Part shown: positions 1 through 6,022 of the stretch, one piece after another | Layout: each line of letters begins with the position of its first letter | How positions within the stretch are numbered: the first letter of the stretch is position 1 | Assembly (NCBI GenBank): GCA_964592275.1 | Contig: CAZQDJ010000025.1 | Span: 1 to 15,678 of the forward strand | Length of the DNA stretch: 15,678 nt | Origin: CANNBR01 sp964592275 | GTDB lineage: Bacteria; Babelota; Babeliae; Babelales; CAIQNR01 | Direction: 5' to 3' | The notes under the pieces: model-generated | The model's input: the letters and a program-made list of their open reading frames with translations, nothing else | Databases searched by the model: none | Told to the model about the DNA's origin: nothing | Made by a program: the position numbers and the translations under genes

Positions 1-98
1 ATGTACATGGCAGGACGTTTTCGTACTGCTTCAAGTCCTTCCATTACACGAATAGATTTGGCACCGTACTCGTTTTTTTTGTCTGCTTCGTTAGTCAT
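1..98 (-). CDS. gyrB: DNA gyrase subunit B, N-terminal fragment (runs off the window)
   Basis: Reading the minus strand from the ATG at 98 gives 32 codons that continue past the window edge. The peptide contains YGAKSIRVMEGLEAVRKRP followed by AMY, which matches the very conserved GyrB start (YGA-S-I-V-L-GLEAVRKRPGMYIG). GyrB is the ATPase subunit of the type II topoisomerase that introduces negative supercoils. This stretch is the start of the GHKL ATPase domain. The family's usual Gly in RPGMY is Ala here. A Shine-Dalgarno-like GGAGAGG lies about 8 nt upstream of the ATG and supports the start. ParE has a similar N-terminus, so gyrB over parE is likely but not certain. The gene is divergent from tadA. 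Confidence 0.85.
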   Translation of the reverse strand, partial: MTNEADKKNEYGAKSIRVMEGLEAVRKRPAMY

Positions 99-181
99 AG
101 TGATCTGACCTCTCCGTCTATGAGATTAAAATGTTGACTGAAACTACTTGGTTTAAAGGCTAAAACAGATTATTCTCAAGT

Positions 182-226
182 AGTATAACGTAAGAACTGA
201 TAGTTTGCCAGGCGCGTTAGTGTCAA
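182..226 (-). promoter_or_regulatory. Candidate gyrB promoter region
   Basis: On the minus strand a consensus TTGACA (221-226) is followed after 18 nt by TATCAG (197-202, 4 of 6 matches). A second possible -10, TATACT (182-187), lies further down with a weak TGGCAA 17 nt before it. Either could drive gyrB. The assignment rests only on hexamer matching in AT-rich DNA. Confidence 0.4.
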
Positions 227-241
227 AAAAGTGAGGTTTCC

Positions 242-727
242 TTGGAGAATCAATGGTCAGATGAAGCATATATGCAAAAAGCGCTAGAATGTGCCAAAAA
301 AGCAGCGGATGAGGGAGAGGTTCCCATTGGCGCACTTGTTGTGGATGAGACAGGCATAGTTATTGGAACTGGGTATAATCAGGTTGAGCAGGAACATACT
401 CAGACTGCCCATGCGGAGATGCAAGCATTGTACGAAGCTGCTCAAAATCGGGGTGATTGGCGCCTTGAAAACTGTTTTTTGTATGTTACACTTGAGCCCT
501 GCACAATGTGTAATGGTGCCGCACGGCTTAGTAGACTGAAAGCGATTATCTTCGGTGCTCAATCAAATCTTTTTGGATGTCACCTTGACAGGGATTCTTT
601 TGTTCCATTATACACCAATGATGCTCCTTTTTTTAAAGGAGGTGTGTGTGAAAAAGAATGTGTTGATATCTTAAAAACGTTCTTCAAGAGAAGAAGGGAA
701 CAACGTGAGCAATCAAAAAGGACTTGA
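242..727 (+). CDS. tadA: tRNA-specific adenosine deaminase (TadA)
   Basis: This 161-residue cytidine/deoxycytidylate deaminase-fold protein should convert A34 to inosine in tRNA-Arg(ACG) so that it can read CGU, CGC and CGA. The zinc site is complete: HAE at H57-E59 (zinc ligand and proton shuttle) and PCTMC with C87 and C90. VPIGALVV (27-34) is the typical first strand. The start is a TTG preceded by GTGAGG with a 5-nt gap; no better ATG lies upstream, and the ATG at codon 11 would cut into the conserved N-terminal helix. The segment after the PCxxC helix (FGAQSNLFGCHLD) differs from the common GARDPKxGAAGS form, so the substrate-facing region is somewhat divergent. Length matches the family. 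The 3' end overlaps the next gene by 23 nt, which suggests cotranscription. Confidence 0.9.
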   Translation: MENQWSDEAYMQKALECAKKAADEGEVPIGALVVDETGIVIGTGYNQVEQEHTQTAHAEMQALYEAAQNRGDWRLENCFLYVTLEPCTMCNGAARLSRLKAIIFGAQSNLFGCHLDRDSFVPLYTNDAPFFKGGVCEKECVDILKTFFKRRREQREQSKRT

Positions 728-1079
728 AAAAATAAAAGCAGTTTTATTGGCACGTCAAAAAGAGCTTGAGGAAACAATTGCTCAACTTCAAGCTGAAGGT
801 GAAAAAAACGATCAAGCTCAGGATCAAGCCGATCAGGCACTCTCTTCTGCTTTTGAGACTCTTAAAAGCTCGCTTCATAATAATGAGTATGAAGAGTATA
901 AGATGATTGAAAAAGCTCTTGAAATGATTAATGCAGGAACGTACGGGATGTGCGTTGAATGTCAAGGGCCGATATCAGAAAAACGGTTGCAATCGTATCC
1001 AAATGCTACACGCTGTCTTCCTTGTCAGGAAATAGCTGAAGAAGAAAAAGAAAAGAATTCAACTCAGTCATACTTTTAA
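705..1079 (+). CDS. dksA: DksA/TraR-family C4 zinc-finger transcription regulator
   Basis: This 124-residue protein has an N-terminal coiled-coil hairpin (about 5-75) and a C4 zinc finger at C83-x2-C86 and C104-x2-C107 (GMCVEC, RCLPC). DksA proteins insert their coiled coil into the RNA polymerase secondary channel and, with ppGpp, adjust rRNA and amino-acid promoters. The coiled-coil tip carries D40-Q-A-D43-Q-A45, which fits the DxxDxA tip motif needed for activity in E. coli DksA, so a functional DksA rather than a structural relative is favoured. The start is GTG at 705 with AAGGGA upstream, inside the end of tadA (23-nt overlap), so translation may be coupled. In a reduced genome this may be one of few stringent-response regulators. 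Confidence 0.85.
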   Translation: MSNQKGLEKIKAVLLARQKELEETIAQLQAEGEKNDQAQDQADQALSSAFETLKSSLHNNEYEEYKMIEKALEMINAGTYGMCVECQGPISEKRLQSYPNATRCLPCQEIAEEEKEKNSTQSYF

Positions 1080-1137
1080 GCGTAACTCTTTTGACTCGTT
1101 TTGAGTAAATCGTTACTCTAATGGTACTTTAAGGTAT

Positions 1138-1212
1138 GCCGGTGTAGCTCAGTGGTAGAGCAATTGATTCGTAATCAGTAGGCCGTCGGTTCAAATCCGA
1201 TCACCGGCTCCA
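1138..1212 (+). tRNA. tRNA-Thr (anticodon CGU)
   Basis: A complete cloverleaf can be drawn: acceptor GCCGGTG/CACCGGC (1138-1144 with 1202-1208), D-arm GCTC/GAGC with loop AGTGGTA, anticodon stem ATTGA/TCAGT (one T-G pair) around loop TTCGTAA, and T-arm GTCGG/CCGAT with loop TTCAAAT. The anticodon is CGT at 1170-1172, reading ACG (Thr). The discriminator is T1209 and CCA is encoded (1210-1212). The body resembles bacterial tRNA-Thr. A TTGACT at 1091-1096 followed 17 nt later by TACTCT is a weak candidate promoter. Confidence 0.95.
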
Positions 1213-1296
1213 GCTTTCGTCAAGGCTTCTTCTGGCTGCATTGATGGGATGGTGAGCTTAATAATAAAATAGTGAAAATAGCTCCAGTGTGCTCAA

Positions 1297-1324
1297 TTGA
1301 CAAGATTTATCAGCATGATAAACT
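1297..1324 (+). promoter_or_regulatory. Promoter for rpsI
   Basis: A perfect -35 TTGACA (1297-1302) is followed, after 16 nt, by the -10 TAAACT (1319-1324, 4 of 6 matches). Transcription would start near 1331, giving a leader of about 50 nt. rpsI is not preceded here by rplM, its usual operon partner, so its own promoter is expected. Confidence 0.6.
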
Positions 1325-1379
1325 CACTGAAGCATAAATCGTACAGTAAAATCAATTTTGCAAGGCGGTATAAAGTCTC

Positions 1380-1814
1380 ATGATTAAGGCTGAAGAAAAA
1401 AAAGAAAAAGGAGCGAAAAAAGCTCCTGTCCGTGTAATAGGTATGGTCGGTCGTCGTAAATCGGCTGTTGCTCGTGTGTGGCTTCGTCGTGGTGAAGGTG
1501 GCGTTGCCATCAATAAATCACGCTGCGCTGATTACTTTACAACTGATGAAACTCGCACCAATGCTGTTCAGTCTTTGGTAGTGTGTGATGCGATCGCTAA
1601 GTATGACGTTGTTGCCAACGTTCATGGTGGTGGTAAATGTGCTCAGTCTGATGCAGTAAGGCTTGGAATAGCCCGTGCATTGGTGGAAGAAAACGAAGAA
1701 TTTCGTGCTGTTCTCAGAGAACATGGCTTTTTGACCGTTGATGCTCGTAATAAAGAGCGTAAAAAACCTGGTCAAAAAGGCGCTCGTCGCAAATTCCAGT
1801 TCGTAAAACGTTAA
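1380..1814 (+). CDS. rpsI: 30S ribosomal protein S9
   Basis: S9 binds 16S rRNA in the head of the small subunit; its C-terminal tail reaches the P-site tRNA. The 144-residue product has the family landmarks: GRRKSAVARVWLRRG near residue 24, the NVHGGGK glycine motif, and the C-terminal DARNKERKKPGQKGARR followed by KFQFVKR, ending in the conserved KR. It is about 14 residues longer than the usual ~130 because of a lysine-rich N-terminal extension (KAEEKKEKGAKKAP). The ATG at 1380 has only a loose AAGGCGG about 11 nt upstream. A perfect 6-bp hairpin (AGGAGC/GCTCCT, 1409-1427) sits in the extension. The gene follows tRNA-Thr rather than rplM. Confidence 0.92.
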   Translation: MIKAEEKKEKGAKKAPVRVIGMVGRRKSAVARVWLRRGEGGVAINKSRCADYFTTDETRTNAVQSLVVCDAIAKYDVVANVHGGGKCAQSDAVRLGIARALVEENEEFRAVLREHGFLTVDARNKERKKPGQKGARRKFQFVKR

Positions 1815-1891
1815 GAGTTCAAGGGGTTAACCCGCAGTCCGTCATAGCTTTGGCAATGGTGGATTGTTCTTTGCAAAAAAGGCTGATGAGT

Positions 1892-3733
1892 ATGTGTAGC
1901 GTTGTCGGGTATGTAGGACATCGCAAAAGTTGTTCTTTGGTTCTGGATGGTCTGTCTCGTCTGGAATATCGCGGGTATGACTCATCAGGGTTTGCGTGCA
2001 TTGACACTCAGGCTCATCTTAACTGTACAAAGGCTGTTGGAAAACTTGCTAATCTTGTACAGCTGTTGCAGAAGGAATCAATAGACGGAAATGTGGGGAT
2101 CGGCCATACTCGCTGGTCCACTCATGGAATTCCTTCAGAACGAAATGCGCATCCGCATTTTGATTGTCATAAAAAAATGGCCGTTGTTCATAACGGTATC
2201 ATAGAAAATTACCAAGCTTTAAAAACAGCCCTCCAAGTTGAAGGTCATGTGTTTGCCTCTGATACAGATACAGAAGTTGTTGCACATTTGTTTGAGTACG
2301 AGTATGCGCATGCTAAATCAACTAAGGATGCAGTATTGCGTACAGTTGAGCAACTGCAAGGTGCGTATGCTTGTGTGCTGATTCTCGAAGATGAACCTGA
2401 TAGATTGATTGGTATTAGAAAAAGTTCTCCGCTTTGTATAGGGCGCGGTAAAAATGAGATGTTTATAGCTTCAGATGTTCTTGCTTTTTCTGGGCAGGTT
2501 GAAGAAGTCGCTTTTCTTCCCCAAGAAACATTTACTTTTGTTACTGCAAATGAAGTGGAAGCCTTTGATTTTTCAGGTAACCCAGTTGTGTTAGCTTTTG
2601 AAAAGCTTGACACTCTTTGGATTGCAGCTGAAAAAGAAGGGCATGAGCATTTTATGCTCAAAGAAATTTACGAACAAAAGAGTGCAATCTACAAAACGGT
2701 TGCTTTGTGTTCATCGTTAGGAGTTTCTCTTTGGGAAAAATCTGGTATTTCATCTGATGCTATGAAGGCGATTAAAAGAATAAAAATTATTGGCTGTGGT
2801 ACCTCGTGGCATGCAGGTAGGATAGCAGAGTTCTTTTTTGAAGAAACAACTGGTATTCCAACCACGGCAGCTCTTGCATCTGAGTTTCGTTATCGAACCT
2901 TTTTCCCTGAATCGGATACATTGTACATTGCTATTTCTCAATCGGGAGAAACAGCAGATACGCTTGAAGCTGTAAGAATGTTGCGTCAGCATGGTCAGCT
3001 TACGCTTGCACTGACTAATGTTGCATCAAGTACTCTTGTTCGAGAATGTGAAGGATTCTTGTTAACGCAAGCGGGTCCTGAAATGGCAGTTGCATCAACA
3101 AAAGCTTTCACGACACAAATAACAGCGCTTTACTGGTTGTCGCAATACATTGCATTTGAGCGTGGTAAGATCACACAAGAAGCTTTTGAGCACGCGCAAG
3201 ATGCACTATTAGTTGCAGGTGAATTTTTAGAAAATGGAATCGATACCTACAAACATCAGATCTTTGAAAAACTGGCTCCTTTTTATGCTAAGTTCGAGAC
3301 CTTCATTTTTTTAGGTCGTCATATTAGTTATCCATTTGCTCTTGAAGCTGCTTTAAAACTTAAAGAAATTGCGTATGTGTTTTCTCAAGCATATCCTGCT
3401 GGTGAACTAAAACATGGTCCATTAGCTTTGGTTGATGATCAAACTCCCGTCTGTATCTTTTCTCATCCTGATCCAGCGATTTATCAAAAAATTCTTTCTA
3501 ATGCTCAAGAAGTTGCATCTCGCAAAGGGCGTATTCTGTCATTCTCGTTTGAGGGGCAAAAAGAACTTCAAGCACTTTCTGAACATTCGTTCATTTTCCC
3601 TACTATTCATCCACACCTTTCGGTTATTGCGATGACTGGAGTGATGCAGATTCTTATGTATGCGATTGCTAAAGCTCGTGGATGTGAAATCGATCGTCCC
3701 CGCAATTTGGCTAAATCCGTAACTGTGGAATAG
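1892..3733 (+). CDS. glmS: Glutamine--fructose-6-phosphate aminotransferase (isomerizing)
   Basis: GlmS makes glucosamine-6-phosphate from fructose-6-phosphate and glutamine, the first step toward UDP-GlcNAc for peptidoglycan and LPS. The start is placed at 1892, not at upstream ATGs (e.g. 1850), because the mature enzyme needs cysteine at position 1 after Met removal: the peptide begins M-C-S-V-V-G-Y. AAAAGG lies 9 nt upstream. The product is 613 residues, close to E. coli's 609. The N-terminal Ntn-glutaminase has C2, HTRWSTHG (72-79) and HNG (100-102). Two SIS sugar-isomerase domains follow (GCGTSWHAG, SQSGETADT, AYPAGELKHGPLAL). It ends in LAKSVTVE with the conserved lysine at 608. The residue after the catalytic Cys is Ser instead of the nearly universal Gly. 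Its 3' end is the sequence known as attTn7 in other bacteria. Confidence 0.95.
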   Translation: MCSVVGYVGHRKSCSLVLDGLSRLEYRGYDSSGFACIDTQAHLNCTKAVGKLANLVQLLQKESIDGNVGIGHTRWSTHGIPSERNAHPHFDCHKKMAVVHNGIIENYQALKTALQVEGHVFASDTDTEVVAHLFEYEYAHAKSTKDAVLRTVEQLQGAYACVLILEDEPDRLIGIRKSSPLCIGRGKNEMFIASDVLAFSGQVEEVAFLPQETFTFVTANEVEAFDFSGNPVVLAFEKLDTLWIAAEKEGHEHFMLKEIYEQKSAIYKTVALCSSLGVSLWEKSGISSDAMKAIKRIKIIGCGTSWHAGRIAEFFFEETTGIPTTAALASEFRYRTFFPESDTLYIAISQSGETADTLEAVRMLRQHGQLTLALTNVASSTLVRECEGFLLTQAGPEMAVASTKAFTTQITALYWLSQYIAFERGKITQEAFEHAQDALLVAGEFLENGIDTYKHQIFEKLAPFYAKFETFIFLGRHISYPFALEAALKLKEIAYVFSQAYPAGELKHGPLALVDDQTPVCIFSHPDPAIYQKILSNAQEVASRKGRILSFSFEGQKELQALSEHSFIFPTIHPHLSVIAMTGVMQILMYAIAKARGCEIDRPRNLAKSVTVE

Positions 3734-3876
3734 TAATGGATTTTGTCATCGCGCCATAGTTTTAACGACGGCGGATTAGCGAAGTCTGTCACGGTTGAGT
3801 GATGATAGTGCGTAGCGTGATCGCGCCTTAGCGCCCAGTGCGGCGGGTGATGGTAAAATCGGTCACTGTAGAATGA
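3707..3876 (+). repeat. Tandem glmS-tail repeats (three copies of the GlmS C-terminal coding end)
   Basis: The genuine glmS tail (3707-3733) encodes LAKSVTVE-stop. A second copy at 3776-3802 encodes LAKSVTVE-stop again, and a third at 3856-3876 encodes KSVTVE-stop. Copies 1 and 2 differ in all nine codons, always synonymously. The units are about 70 bp apart and share more than the tail: a 15-nt segment containing ATCGCGCC recurs at 3745-3759 and 3817-3831, and CGGCGG recurs before copies 2 and 3. These are therefore diverged tandem repeats of a whole unit. The antisense strand reads STVTD-type peptides. Confidence 0.8.
3752..3773. repeat. Imperfect palindrome inside the glmS-tail repeat
   Basis: Arms CGCCATAGTT (3752-3761) and AACGACGGCG (3764-3773) pair at 8 of 10 positions around a 2-nt loop; on the minus strand one of the two mismatches becomes a G-U pair. 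The second repeat unit keeps the CGCC...GGCG ends at the same spacing. A closely related sequence in opposite orientation occurs at 15651-15671. Confidence 0.55.
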
Positions 3877-3888
3877 TTCATGAAACAA

Positions 3889-4233
3889 TTAGTCTTTGTT
3901 TTCTCGTAGCATTGCTGCTTTATGTACAAGTAAAAAGGTTGCATGTTCCTTTTGTACTGCTATGCTCCGGTCGAGCTCTTTTTTAACTGCCCTAGTCTGA
4001 GCTTTAGTAAAAATCCCAGCTGAAATGTTCCTTCTCCAAGATAAGATTCGTGTTTGCTACTCGGCAGAATTTTTCTGTCGCTCCTGACTGAGTGGTGCGA
4101 GGTCTGTTTCTAAGGCATCAAAAATTTCGAGTAATTCGTTGCATTTTGCTAAAAGTTGTGTTCGATTTGGTAGTGTTGGTTCAGCGCATTGAGATGAGCA
4201 AACTACAAGAAGTGCAAAAATGATAATTTTCAT
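3889..4233 (-). pseudogene. Small exported protein, interrupted by an in-frame TAG
   Basis: From the ATG at 4233 the minus strand encodes 58 residues and then TAG (4057-4059). The N-terminus MKIIIFALLVVCSSQCA is a typical signal peptide with probable cleavage before EPTLPN. GAGG lies 4 nt before the ATG, and a near-consensus promoter sits upstream. After the TAG the same frame stays open for 55 more codons to TAA at 3889-3891. That part looks like real protein, a charged helix rich in Lys, Glu and Ala (TKAQTRAVKKELDRSIAVQ). The simplest reading is a 114-codon exported-protein gene with one nonsense mutation (CAG to TAG would do it). A functional 58-residue product or stop readthrough (context TAG-CAA) are alternatives. 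No known family recognised. Confidence 0.65.
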
Positions 4234-4267
4234 TATTCCTCACAGTTTTTTATATTTTTTCTTCTGA

Positions 4268-4296
4268 ATTCTAAAAAAAGTTTGCCTGACAGTCAA
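4268..4296 (-). promoter_or_regulatory. Promoter for the interrupted exported-protein gene
   Basis: On the minus strand TTGACT (4291-4296) is followed after exactly 17 nt by TAGAAT (4268-4273); each hexamer matches consensus at 5 of 6 positions. It would start transcription near 4261, just upstream of the gene starting at 4233, so the interrupted gene still has an intact promoter. Confidence 0.65.
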
Positions 4297-4382
4297 TTGT
4301 ATTTCTGATTATTTAGCCACTTTTTAAAGTTTCTGAGCGTATTTTTATCTTCTCGTCATGCCCAGTTTATTGAACTACAACA

Positions 4383-4406
4383 GTTAGCTTCGGTGGCTTT
4401 TTTAGT
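4383..4406. repeat. 24-bp direct repeat, copy 1
   Basis: The segment beginning GTTAGC and containing TCGGTGGCTTTTTTAGT is repeated at 5920-5943 with one mismatch. Here the left arm that makes the second copy a terminator is missing, so this copy looks like a detached terminator half. The toxin-antitoxin and ankyrin-like genes lie between the two copies. Confidence 0.6.
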
Positions 4407-4513
4407 ACGTAATTTTATGCTTGAAAGAGTCTTTTTTAGATGACCTGTTGATTCGGTGATGTAAAAGTGTTACGTTGTTTTTATATGTTTTGAATTATAA
4501 AGATGAGGTTAAA

Positions 4514-4735
4514 ATGCCTACTAAAAATCCCAGAATTAATATTACGGTTGAAGAAGCTACTATTGCGATGCTTACTAAATTGGCTCAGAAAGAGAATAAA
4601 TCGGTAGCTAGTTTAACAAAAGAGCTTATTTTTGAAGCTATCGAACGCAGAGAAGATATGGCGCTGTCAGCTATCGCTGAACATCGAGATAGTCTTAAGT
4701 CAAAAAAAGTGAAGCATGAAGATGCTTGGAAATAA
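4514..4735 (+). CDS. Ribbon-helix-helix antitoxin of a RelE-type module
   Basis: This 73-residue protein fits the CopG/RelB-like antitoxins that pair with RelE/ParE toxins. The N-terminal strand RINITVEEATIAMLTKLAQ (about 7-25) followed by the second helix SVASLTKELIFEAIERRED is a ribbon-helix-helix DNA-binding fold that would dimerise on its own promoter. The C-terminal tail, ending HEDAWK, would wrap the toxin. The start is ATG 4514 rather than 4475 because GAGGT lies just upstream and the RHH strand begins only a few residues in. The 3' end overlaps the toxin gene by up to 20 nt, the usual antitoxin-first arrangement. Autoregulation is expected from the family; no clear operator was identified. 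Confidence 0.8.
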   Translation: MPTKNPRINITVEEATIAMLTKLAQKENKSVASLTKELIFEAIERREDMALSAIAEHRDSLKSKKVKHEDAWK

Positions 4736-4991
4736 GCTTTATTCTGCGTTTTACTTTGATTCTGTTGTAAAAATTGATATCCCTCAGTTGCCTAAAAAAA
4801 TGAGGGATACTATAAAAATAGCAATTGAGGAGCGTCTTATGGTTGATCCTGTAGGTTTTGGTAAGCCATTACGATACAGCTTAAAAGGGCACAGGAGATT
4901 ACGCGTGGGCGATTATCGAATTGTGTATAGAATTGAAAAAAAGACTGTTGTTATCATAGCGATAAAACATCGTAAAGATGTGTATGAGTGA
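4716..4991 (+). CDS. RelE/ParE-superfamily toxin
   Basis: This 91-residue toxin has the RelE fold signature: IDIPQLPKKMRDTIKIAI (helices 1-2), DPVGFGKPLRYSLKGHRRLRV as the strand region (44-64), GDYRIVYRIEK (65-75) and the C-terminal KHRKDVYE. RelE proteins cleave mRNA in the ribosomal A site. The basic residues R61, R63, R68 and H85-R86 occupy the region where RelE-type active sites lie, and the GDYRIVY and HRKDVY motifs point to RelE more than gyrase-poisoning ParE. ATG 4722, two codons later, is an alternative start. It overlaps the antitoxin, implying translational coupling. The module lies in the variable patch downstream of glmS, a typical place for acquired genes. Confidence 0.8.
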   Translation: MKMLGNKLYSAFYFDSVVKIDIPQLPKKMRDTIKIAIEERLMVDPVGFGKPLRYSLKGHRRLRVGDYRIVYRIEKKTVVIIAIKHRKDVYE

Positions 4992-5098
4992 CACGCACAT
5001 TAACAATCTTAAAAAAATTAAGGCCTTTCCAGAGCTCTTTGAGCCTATTTCAAAAAACATCTTCACCCAATAAAATTAATTTCTATAAGGAGCGTTGT

Positions 5099-5872
5099 AT
5101 GAAGAAAAGTTTAATATTTTTGGGATTGTTTGGTGTGGTTTTTTTACAGAATAAGCTTGAAGCTGTGCCGCAAATGTGTGAGGCTGGACTTCGTATTGAA
5201 ACTCCTGCACAAAAAAAGTTGTATGAAGAAATGTTTGAAGTGCAAGACACGTTGAATGACAAGATTGTAGGTGCGGTTACTTCCCAAGATATTACGCAGG
5301 CTAAAGATTTTTTTGTTAAGAATTTTAAACTTTTTAAAGCGGGTTGGAGTTATTTGAATACTTTTGAAATCTACTTCTTCAGTACTCTTTTTTCACAAAC
5401 ATGGACCCGGCATGGAAAGCTAGATATTGTATCTACTTCTCAAGCTTTAAAATTAGTGGAGTTAGCAGAAAAGTCTGGGGTTATAGTACCTGCGTCACTA
5501 AATTTGGCAGATTTTATTTTGAGCGTGGGCTACACGTATGATACTAAAAAGTTATTTACTTTTATGGAGCAATTTATAGCTTGCGGAGCAAAGGTAAATT
5601 GTTTTTCTAGTTCGTCAGAGTCTTCTTTTTATACAGTCCCTCCACTTGTTGCTGCAATATGGGTTTCTCAAACTCCGGCTGCTCTTATAGCTATGGTAGA
5701 TTTCTTGCTGAAACATCATGCTAATCCAAATTTAAAAACTTCTTATGGAGCAACGGCGCTTGATGAGATACAGAGGACATTGCGGCAGAATATTCTAATA
5801 AAACAATCTGCTGTATGGCGAGATGCGCTTGGAAAGGTAGTTAAAATGTTAAAGGCTGCAGGTGGGCAATAG
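5099..5872 (+). CDS. Secreted ankyrin-repeat-like protein
   Basis: The ATG at 5099 is chosen over an upstream in-frame start because a strong AAGGAG (5087-5092) lies 6 nt before it and it begins a signal peptide (MKKSLIFLGLFGVVFLQNKLEA, cleavage near residue 22). The mature part is helical. Residues about 152-165 (FTFMEQFIACGAKVN) and 182-187 (PLVAAI) look like a degenerate ankyrin repeat, and 201-224 (DFLLKHHANPNLK then YGATALDEI) is a clear one. The end, VVKMLKAAGGQ, resembles an ankyrin C-cap. At 257 residues it has only about two recognisable repeats; more diverged ones may precede them. Exported ankyrin proteins in intracellular bacteria often bind host proteins, so an effector role is possible but unproven. 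A terminator follows. Confidence 0.65.
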   Translation: MKKSLIFLGLFGVVFLQNKLEAVPQMCEAGLRIETPAQKKLYEEMFEVQDTLNDKIVGAVTSQDITQAKDFFVKNFKLFKAGWSYLNTFEIYFFSTLFSQTWTRHGKLDIVSTSQALKLVELAEKSGVIVPASLNLADFILSVGYTYDTKKLFTFMEQFIACGAKVNCFSSSSESSFYTVPPLVAAIWVSQTPAALIAMVDFLLKHHANPNLKTSYGATALDEIQRTLRQNILIKQSAVWRDALGKVVKMLKAAGGQ

Positions 5873-5908
5873 ATTCGAGGTAAAATAAATAACGTATCAT
5901 GATGTATT

Positions 5909-5940
5909 AAAAGCCATTGGTTAGCGTCGGTGGCTTTTTT
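5909..5940 (+). terminator. Rho-independent terminator after the ankyrin-like gene
   Basis: AAAAGCCA (5909-5916) pairs with TGGCTTTT (5931-5938) around a 14-nt loop and runs into a T tract. The A-rich left arm also gives a T run on the other strand, so it could work in both directions. Its right half is repeated at 4383-4406. Confidence 0.7.
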
Positions 5941-5943
5941 AGT
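5920..5943. repeat. 24-bp direct repeat, copy 2
   Basis: This copy differs from 4383-4406 at one base (G instead of T after GTTAGC). It forms the loop, right arm and T tail of the terminator. The two copies are 1537 bp apart in the same orientation. Confidence 0.6.
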
Positions 5944-6022
5944 GCTCATTTTTTCATTTGTCTTTTCATTTCTAACCTGACACAATCAGTTATTTAGTAC
6001 ATTTTTACAAAGGAAGATCGTT

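Noticed and set aside
1824..1833. Palindrome GGGTTAACCC between rpsI and glmS
   Set aside because: It has no loop and no T tract, so it is not a terminator; too short to claim as an operator.
1850..1891. Upstream in-frame ATG for glmS
   Set aside because: GlmS must start Met-Cys so that Cys becomes the N-terminal nucleophile; the extra 14 residues would block it.
3607..3888. 93-codon minus-strand ORF opposite the glmS end
   Set aside because: It is the antisense of the glmS 3' end and its repeats; its STVTD motifs are simply LAKSVTVE read backwards. No ribosome site or promoter supports it.
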